This document shows, piece by piece, positions 6,603 through 10,133 of a stretch of DNA of 10,133 nucleotides. The first letter of the stretch is position 1, and each line of letters starts with the position of its first letter. The position numbers and the translations under genes are program-made. The notes beneath the pieces are model-generated. The model had not been told where the DNA came from. It made no database searches and saw only the letters and a list, made by a program, of their open reading frames with translations. The DNA comes from Clostridia bacterium (GTDB lineage: Bacteria > Bacillota > Clostridia > Christensenellales > Borkfalkiaceae): the NCBI GenBank assembly GCA_017646555.1, contig JAGCMG010000126.1, forward strand, positions 1-10,133. The letters run 5' to 3'.

Positions 6603-6971
6603 TTAGTCGATAGCAACTTCTGCGCCAGCAGCTTTTAAAGCTTCAGCAATCTTGTCTGCTTCTTCTTTAGATGCGTTTTCTTTAATTACGCCCTTATCTT
6701 CAACAAGTTTCTTTGCTTCAACAAGGCCAAGACCAGTGAATTCTCTAACTGCTTTGATAACAGCAATCTTGTTGCCACCAGCATCTTTAAGAGATACTTT
6801 GAATTCAGTCTTTTCTTCTTCAGCTGGAGCAGCTGCTGCTGCAACGCCTGCAACTGCTACTGGAGCTGCTGCGCTTACACCGAATTCTTCTTCGATAGCC
6901 TTTACTAAATCGTTTAATTCTACAACTGTCATAGTTTTGATTTCTTCAATCATCTTTGCAATATCTGCCAT
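6603..6971 (-). CDS. rplL: Large ribosomal subunit protein bL12 (L7/L12)
   Basis: The stalk protein that recruits and stimulates the translational GTPases; dimers bind the C-terminal helix of uL10. At 122 residues it has the usual length. Residues 1-33 form the dimerisation helices (MADIAKMIEEIKTMTVVELN), about 34-52 the Ala/Pro-rich hinge (AAPVAVAGVAAAAAPAEEE), and 53-122 the C-terminal domain with its factor-binding face (GGNKIAVIKAVREFTGLGL and VEAKKLVE). GGAGG (6981-6985) lies nine bases before the ATG. It follows rplJ by 49 bases and is the last gene of the unit; the terminator at 6561-6591 comes next, with no rpoB downstream. Confidence 0.98.
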   Translation of the reverse strand: MADIAKMIEEIKTMTVVELNDLVKAIEEEFGVSAAAPVAVAGVAAAAAPAEEEKTEFKVSLKDAGGNKIAVIKAVREFTGLGLVEAKKLVEDKGVIKENASKEEADKIAEALKAAGAEVAID

Positions 6972-7020
6972 TTTAATTTTCCTCCGAAATATTTTATAAA
7001 TTAATTTTTGTTAGCACCAA

Positions 7021-7521
7021 TTAAGCTTGTGCTTCAGCTTTCTTATCTGCAACTGCTTTAATAGCAACTGCAAGACATCTTGTGAAGTTGGATAAAGTAC
7101 CTGCGAGCATTGAGTAAAGTTCCGGTTTCGACGGAATTGCAGCATACTTCTTAACGCCTGCTTCATCTACGTAAGAGCCACCGATATATGCGCTCTTTGC
7201 TTGAATTTTATCAGCATACTTTTTAGATGCTTCCACAACTTGCTTTGATGCATCAGTTTCTTCTTTACCGAAAGCAACAGCAGTTGGGCCGTTTAAGTCG
7301 TTATCAAAATCGTTAACGCCAAGACCTGCGAACGCTTTTCTAATAAGGGTGTTTTTGTAAACCTTATATTCGATTTCTGCTTTTCTAAATTCGTTTCTGA
7401 TTGCCGTATCTTCCGCAACGGTAAGACCTGCAAACTTTACGAGTACAACAGATTTAGCGCCTTGAATCTTTTCGGTAATATCTGCTACGACTTGTTTTTT
7501 AAGTTCAACATTTGCCGACAC
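7021..7521 (-). CDS. rplJ: Large ribosomal subunit protein uL10
   Basis: The base of the ribosomal stalk: it binds 23S rRNA together with uL11 and carries the bL12 dimers. I place the start at GTG 7519-7521, because AGGAGG (7530-7535) lies eight bases before it and the protein then has 166 residues, the family's usual length. A longer frame back to 7581 would run through the leader terminator and is not used. The N-terminal rRNA-binding domain contains VVLVKFAGLTVAEDTAIRNE and the conserved YKVYKNTLIRKA. The C-terminal alpha helix ending in VADKKAEAQA is the bL12 docking site. Expression is probably controlled by the leader at 7522-7669, where the L10(L12) complex would bind. Confidence 0.97.
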   Translation of the reverse strand: MSANVELKKQVVADITEKIQGAKSVVLVKFAGLTVAEDTAIRNEFRKAEIEYKVYKNTLIRKAFAGLGVNDFDNDLNGPTAVAFGKEETDASKQVVEASKKYADKIQAKSAYIGGSYVDEAGVKKYAAIPSKPELYSMLAGTLSNFTRCLAVAIKAVADKKAEAQA

Positions 7522-7545
7522 TGTAAATACCTCCTGTGTTTTTCC

Positions 7546-7588
7546 GAAAAACAAATGGCTTTCGACACGCCAAGGTATCAAAAGCCAT
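7546..7588 (-). terminator. Attenuator terminator in the L10 leader
   Basis: On the reverse strand ATGGCTTTTGATAC (7575-7588) pairs along all 14 positions, including G-T pairs, with GTGTCGAAAGCCAT (7555-7568) around the six-base loop CTTGGC, followed by TTTGTTTTTC. It ends about 25 bases before the rplJ start codon, so it would cut off the message before rplJ-rplL. Confidence 0.88.
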
Positions 7589-7623
7589 AAAATAACTCTA
7601 TGAGTTTAACTTTTTACCTCGGC
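7569..7623 (-). promoter_or_regulatory. Predicted antiterminator pairing in the L10 leader
   Basis: GCCGAGGTA (7615-7623) can pair with TACCTTGGC (7569-7577) over nine bases, one of them G-T. The second partner is the loop and top of the attenuator stem; the first is the 3' part of the presumed L10-binding region. The two structures exclude each other. Binding of L10(L12) would hold GCCGAGG in the binding site and free the terminator to form; without it, the antiterminator lets transcription continue. This is inferred from base pairing, and agrees with attenuation described for Bacillus. Confidence 0.7.
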
Positions 7624-7675
7624 TGGAAATTACGGCTTACGCCACCAACTGTCTACGGTGATTTAATTCACGGTA

Positions 7676-7704
7676 ATTGTAACATTGACAAGAAGTTTTG
7701 TCAA
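7676..7704 (-). promoter_or_regulatory. Internal sigma-A promoter for rplJ-rplL, with -35 in an inverted repeat
   Basis: On the reverse strand a perfect TTGACA (7699-7704) is followed after 17 bases by TACAAT (7676-7681); transcription would start near 7669, right before the L10 leader. The -35 box is one arm of a 7-bp inverted repeat, TTGACAA (7698-7704) and TTGTCAA (7685-7691), with a six-base centre. It lets rplJ-rplL be transcribed apart from rplK-rplA. Confidence 0.85.
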
Positions 7705-7728
7705 CTGTTTTTACCTTAATTTTAGTAA

Positions 7729-8415
7729 TTATTGTTTTGCAGCAACTTTAACGCCAGGACCCATAGTGCTTGCTACGGTAACACTCTTAATGTATTGACC
7801 TTTTGCAGCAGCTGGTTTTGCTTTAACGATTGCTTCAATAAGTGCTTCGTAGTTTTCTACGAGTTTTTCTTTACCAAAAGATTTTTTACCAATTGGGCAG
7901 TGAATAATAGCCGTTTTATCAAGTCTATATTCAACCTTACCTGCTTTGGTGTCTTTAACTGCTTTAGCGATATCCATAGTAACGGTACCAGACTTAGGGT
8001 TAGGCATTAAACCTTTAGGACCTAAGATTTTACCGATTCTACCAACTACGCCCATCATATCAGGGGTAGTGATGATTACGTCGTAACCAAACCAGTTTTC
8101 AGTTTGAATCTTTTGTACCATTTCTTCAGCACCAACGAAATCAGCGCCTGCTTCACGAGCGATATCAGCCTTTTCACCCTTTGCAAGAACTAACACTTTA
8201 ACGTCTTTACCGGTACCGTTAGGTAATACGATAACGCCTCTTACTTGTTGGTCTGCTTGTTTTGGGTCAACGCCTAAACGAACGTGAAGTTCAACGGTTT
8301 CGTCAAACTTTGCTTTAGAAGTGTTTACTACGAGTTCGAGCGCTTCGCTCGCTTCGTATAATTTAGCGCTGTCGATAGTTTTAGCGCTTTCGATATATTT
8401 CTTTCCGTGTTTCAT
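7729..8415 (-). CDS. rplA: Large ribosomal subunit protein uL1
   Basis: Forms the mobile L1 stalk at the ribosomal E site, and in many bacteria represses its own operon by binding an mRNA copy of its rRNA site. The 228 residues are the normal length. The family signature GRIGKILGPKGLMPNPKSGT spans 125-144, and the conserved C-terminal STMGPG places Thr217 and Met218 at the positions known for rRNA contact in L1 proteins. The ATG at 8413-8415 is preceded by AAGGAGG (8424-8430) at a good distance. An L1-binding RNA element (8431-8461) ends directly against this ribosome binding site, so feedback on its own translation is likely. Follows rplK by 67 bases; a 207-base promoter and leader region separates it from rplJ. 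Confidence 0.98.
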   Translation of the reverse strand: MKHGKKYIESAKTIDSAKLYEASEALELVVNTSKAKFDETVELHVRLGVDPKQADQQVRGVIVLPNGTGKDVKVLVLAKGEKADIAREAGADFVGAEEMVQKIQTENWFGYDVIITTPDMMGVVGRIGKILGPKGLMPNPKSGTVTMDIAKAVKDTKAGKVEYRLDKTAIIHCPIGKKSFGKEKLVENYEALIEAIVKAKPAAAKGQYIKSVTVASTMGPGVKVAAKQ

Positions 8416-8430
8416 TTAAAAATCCTCCTT

Positions 8431-8461
8431 GTGGTATTAACGAGTAAACTACTCTCCCACC
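8431..8461 (-). promoter_or_regulatory. L1-binding rRNA mimic in front of rplA
   Basis: The reverse strand reads GGTGGGAG (8454-8461), then a GAGTA/TACTC hairpin with loop GTT, then GTTAATACCAC. GTGG pairs with CCAC, leaving GA on one side and GTTAATA on the other as an asymmetric internal loop. The L1 stalk of E. coli 23S rRNA has the same order: GGUGGGAG, an inner helix, then an A-rich strand ending AAUACCACC. AATACCAC is identical over eight bases. CCAC adjoins AAGGAGG, so bound L1 should block rplA translation. Confidence 0.8.
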
Positions 8462-8482
8462 AAATATTCCCGTTAAAACGGA

Positions 8483-8908
8483 TTAGTCGACTACTTGTAC
8501 ACCCATACTTCTTGCGGTGCCTGCAATCATACTTACAGCTGCTTCTAAAGTGGTAGCATTTAAATCAGGCATTTTTTGCTTAGCGATTTCTTCTACTTGT
8601 GCTTTAGTGAGCTTTGCTACTTTCGTTTTATTAGGCGCTGCCGATGCGGTTTCAATACCACAAGCCTTCTTAATAAGAACTGCTGCCGGCGGGGTTTTTA
8701 ATACGAACGTGAATGAACGGTCTTGATAAATGGTCATTACTACTGGAATAATGAGACCTGCTTGATCCTGCGTTTTTGCGTTGAATTCCTTGGTGAAACC
8801 AGGAATGTTGATACCGTGAGGACCTAAGGTCGAACCTACCGGAGGACCCGGAGTCGCCTTGCCTGCGGGCAATTGCAATTTAACAATCGCAGTAACTTTC
8901 TTTGCCAT
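8483..8908 (-). CDS. rplK: Large ribosomal subunit protein uL11
   Basis: Binds the GTPase-associated region of 23S rRNA at the stalk base together with uL10, and takes part in factor binding and the stringent response. I start it at ATG 8906-8908, giving 141 residues, exactly the family's usual length. GGAGG (8917-8921) lies eight bases ahead; the in-frame ATG at 8921-8923 overlaps that ribosome binding site and is rejected. The N-terminal domain (KKVTAIVKLQLPAGKATPGPPVG) and C-terminal RNA-binding domain (VAKLTKAQVEEIAKQKMPDL, AAVSMIAGTARSMGVQV) are complete. The usual GPALGQ(Q/H)GVNIMEFCKAFNA stretch here reads GSTLGPHGINIPGFTKEFNA: position 26 is Ser instead of Pro and 36-37 are Pro-Gly instead of Met-Glu. 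An L1-binding element precedes it at 8926-8973. Confidence 0.98.
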   Translation of the reverse strand: MAKKVTAIVKLQLPAGKATPGPPVGSTLGPHGINIPGFTKEFNAKTQDQAGLIIPVVMTIYQDRSFTFVLKTPPAAVLIKKACGIETASAAPNKTKVAKLTKAQVEEIAKQKMPDLNATTLEAAVSMIAGTARSMGVQVVD

Positions 8909-8925
8909 AGTTTTTTCCTCCATAT

Positions 8926-8973
8926 GTGGTTATAGCGTAACACCCGATTAAAGTTTTTTGGCATTACTCCCAC
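8926..8973 (-). promoter_or_regulatory. Second L1-binding rRNA mimic, in front of rplK
   Basis: On the reverse strand GTGG (8970-8973) pairs with CCAC (8926-8929). Inside are GA on the 5' side and GCTATAA on the 3' side. An inner helix joins GTAATGCC (8960-8967) to GGTGTTAC (8937-8944), 8 bp with two G-T pairs, and a 15-base loop. GTGGGAG and the A-rich strand before CCAC repeat the L1-stalk motif of 23S rRNA. CCAC ends four bases before GGAGG, so L1 could repress rplK directly, as in the E. coli L11 operon, where the site also precedes rplK. Confidence 0.72.
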
Positions 8974-8980
8974 TTATTCT

Positions 8981-9002
8981 ACATACGCGCGCACGCGCTT
9001 GT
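8981..9002 (-). other. GC-rich alternating purine-pyrimidine hairpin between nusG and rplK
   Basis: Bases 8981-8998 alternate purine and pyrimidine without a break and contain CGCGCGCACGCGC, in an otherwise AT-rich region. The reverse-strand RNA can fold ACAAGCGCG against CGCGTATGT with one mismatch and a G-T pair. No T-tract follows, so it is not an intrinsic terminator. It could be an RNA stabiliser, a pause or processing site, or a Z-forming DNA tract; function is unknown. Confidence 0.45.
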
Positions 9003-9013
9003 ATTTAAATTGA

Positions 9014-9631
9014 TTATTCCGCGTCCGTTTCGGTTTTATTTTCAACCGATTCGGTTACGGGTGCTTGAACGGTTTCTACCGTTACGGCTGGTGCCGTCTT
9101 TTTGATTTGAACGTAATCAAGTTCAACTTCCGTCGCTCTACCGAACATTACTACGTTAACCCTTGCTTTTTGCAATTGGTCGTTAAGCGCTAAAATATTA
9201 CCCGTGAACGATTCAAGTGGACCGGTCATAACCTTAACTTCATCACCAACGACGAAATCAACGTCAACTGCTACTTTAGCAAGCCCTAAACGCATAACTT
9301 CATCAGCAGTGAGTGGCATAGGTCTACCTTGTGGGCCTACGAACCCAGTTACGCCCCTTATGTTAGTTATAAGATACCAAAGGTCGTTTGTAAAAATCAT
9401 CTTTAAAAAGACGTAGCAAGGGAATTTTTTTCTTTCGAAAATCTTTTTCTTGCCGTTAGCCTTTTCTTCCATCGTTTCTTCGGTTGGAATAGATATTTCA
9501 AAAATCTTATTTTGCAAGTTATTGTTTTCAATGATTTTTTCAAGGTTAGCCTTAACCATCGTTTCATAACTTGAATAAGTATGAATAACGTACCACTTTG
9601 GCTCTTCGGTCTTTATCTCTTCAATAGACAT
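9014..9631 (-). CDS. nusG: Transcription termination/antitermination factor NusG
   Basis: Binds RNA polymerase beside the clamp and influences pausing, Rho-dependent termination and coupling to translation. The 205 residues comprise a NusG N-terminal domain (about 11-115: KWYVIHTYSSYETMVKANLE, then FPCYVFLKM and VTGFVG) and a KOW domain (about 126-177: VVGDEVKVMTGPLESFTGNI). An acidic tail rich in Thr, Val and Glu (about 178-205) extends beyond the KOW domain and is longer than in many relatives. The ATG at 9629-9631 follows GGGG (9637-9640), with secE ending only nine bases upstream, so the two are cotranscribed and perhaps translationally coupled. Confidence 0.98.
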   Translation of the reverse strand: MSIEEIKTEEPKWYVIHTYSSYETMVKANLEKIIENNNLQNKIFEISIPTEETMEEKANGKKKIFERKKFPCYVFLKMIFTNDLWYLITNIRGVTGFVGPQGRPMPLTADEVMRLGLAKVAVDVDFVVGDEVKVMTGPLESFTGNILALNDQLQKARVNVVMFGRATEVELDYVQIKKTAPAVTVETVQAPVTESVENKTETDAE

Positions 9632-9640
9632 AACTTCCCC

Positions 9641-9934
9641 TTAATTGCCGGTTATTTTTGTAAGTAATACGGTAAGTGGCCAATCGAATAATGCGATGCA
9701 TACTAAAAATACAAGAACAACTACGATTACGATACCAGTTTGCTTTAAAACTTTTGGGAAAGTTGGCCAAGAAACTAACTTAAGTTCCGACCACATTTCC
9801 TTTATCTTTTTGCCGATTTTAGCAAAAAAGCCTGGCTTTTTATTTTTATTGTTCTTTTTCTTTTCGGTAGCCTTTATTTCTTTCGCTTTCGAATTAGCGC
9901 TTAAATCTGCCGTAAGTTTTTTGTTGTCTTCCAT
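9641..9934 (-). CDS. secE: Preprotein translocase subunit SecE
   Basis: The small essential subunit that clamps the SecY channel in the membrane. The 97 residues have a charged cytoplasmic N-terminus with a Lys/Asn-rich stretch (about 17-34). The conserved amphipathic segment WSELKLVSWPTFP (48-60) with its Trp-Pro pair follows, then a single transmembrane helix (about 65-84) and a short C-terminal part. This is the single-helix form usual in Gram-positive bacteria. AAAGGGG (9941-9947) precedes the ATG at 9932-9934. It lies 42 bases after rpmG and 9 bases before nusG, the standard rpmG-secE-nusG order. Confidence 0.97.
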   Translation of the reverse strand: MEDNKKLTADLSANSKAKEIKATEKKKNNKNKKPGFFAKIGKKIKEMWSELKLVSWPTFPKVLKQTGIVIVVVLVFLVCIALFDWPLTVLLTKITGN

Positions 9935-9976
9935 TTTATACCCCTTTCGCCTATACGAAATTATACCGCAACTTTA

Positions 9977-10133
9977 TTATTTGCCTTCTTTGTGTACGGT
10001 ATGTTTTTGGCAGAATTTGCAATACTTTTTGATTTCGATTCTGTCAGGGTCGTTTTTCTTGTTTTTAAATGTGTCATAATTTCTCTGTTTGCATTCGGTA
10101 CAAATGAGAGTTATCTTGTTTCTTGCGCCCTTC
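9977..10133 (-). CDS. rpmG: Large ribosomal subunit protein bL33, zinc-ribbon form (N-terminus outside the window)
   Basis: A small 50S protein near the E site. I translated the reverse strand from the window edge: 51 residues to TAA at 9977-9979, beginning KGARNKITLICTECKQRNY and ending KYCKFCQKHTVHKEGK. The pairs CTEC and CKFC are the four zinc ligands of the Cys-containing form of bL33. The conserved NDPDRIEIKKYC block confirms the family. By comparison with full-length relatives only two or three residues and the start codon are missing beyond 10133. It is the first visible gene of the cluster; the promoter must lie outside the window. Confidence 0.95.
   Translation of the reverse strand, partial: KGARNKITLICTECKQRNYDTFKNKKNDPDRIEIKKYCKFCQKHTVHKEGK

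Larger units (their letters stand above)
7522..7669 (-). ncRNA. L10 leader: autoregulatory 5' leader of rplJ-rplL
   Basis: Between the promoter at 7676-7704 and the rplJ start lies a structured leader matching the Firmicutes L10-leader pattern as I remember it: CCGTAGACAG, then GGTGGCGTAAGCC, then CCAGCCGAGGT. GTTGG pairs with CCAGC, and a small GGC/GCC hairpin sits inside. This is the expected binding region for L10(L12). Next comes a small AACTC/GAGTT hairpin, then the attenuator terminator at 7546-7588. In the family, surplus L10(L12) binds its leader and reduces rplJ-rplL expression; here the layout supports transcription attenuation. Confidence 0.88.

Noticed and set aside
7522..7581. 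N-terminal extension of uL10 by 20 residues
   Set aside because: It would be translated from the attenuator terminator, and AGGAGG is correctly placed for the GTG at 7519-7521, which gives the standard length.
9935..9976. TATAAT-like box on the minus strand between rpmG and secE, possible secE promoter
   Set aside because: No acceptable -35 hexamer lies 16-18 bases upstream, and the gap is short within a conserved operon.

Overview
The window looks like the chromosome of an AT-rich, Gram-positive-type bacterium of the Firmicutes, most likely an uncultured gut-type clostridial lineage. The reasons are strong AGGAGG-type ribosome binding sites, Firmicutes-style L10 leader, a four-cysteine bL33, lipoproteins with MTAC/FIAC lipoboxes, and a BspA-type leucine-rich-repeat lipoprotein. 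This placement is inference from gene style; no 16S gene is present. Nearly everything is on the minus strand, with a single plus-strand gene.

Right half (10133 down to about 6560, minus strand): the ribosomal and translation cluster rpmG (5' end cut by the window edge) - secE - nusG - rplK - rplA - rplJ - rplL, closed by an intrinsic terminator. Its regulatory layer is the most informative part of the window. Two RNA elements that copy the L1-stalk binding site of 23S rRNA lie directly upstream of the ribosome binding sites of rplK and rplA. A consensus promoter follows rplA. An L10-leader RNA then precedes rplJ, with a 14-bp intrinsic terminator and a visible alternative 9-bp pairing that would prevent it forming. 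Together these suggest that L1 and L10(L12) each set their own synthesis rate. rpoB does not follow rplL.

Centre (6420 to 2600, minus strand): two separately transcribed surface lipoprotein genes, each with a near-consensus sigma-A promoter and its own terminator. The first is an 863-residue leucine-rich-repeat lipoprotein with a Gly/Asn/Asp linker, Cys-rich modules and a threefold super-repeat. The second is a cyclophilin-fold lipoprotein whose active site looks degenerate.

Left part (2600 to 1): a plus-strand orphan gene of unknown function (1676-2587), transcribed divergently from a minus-strand gene for a putative Myb/SANT-like DNA-binding protein with a C-terminal coiled coil. Last comes the N-terminal 282 residues of a NifS/IscS-type cysteine desulfurase with its own promoter; its catalytic-cysteine loop lies outside the window. 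The orphan gene has no visible ribosome binding site and contains an antisense intrinsic terminator.

There is no gene-free stretch over 300 bases. I saw no tRNA, rRNA, CRISPR array, insertion sequence or prophage gene.
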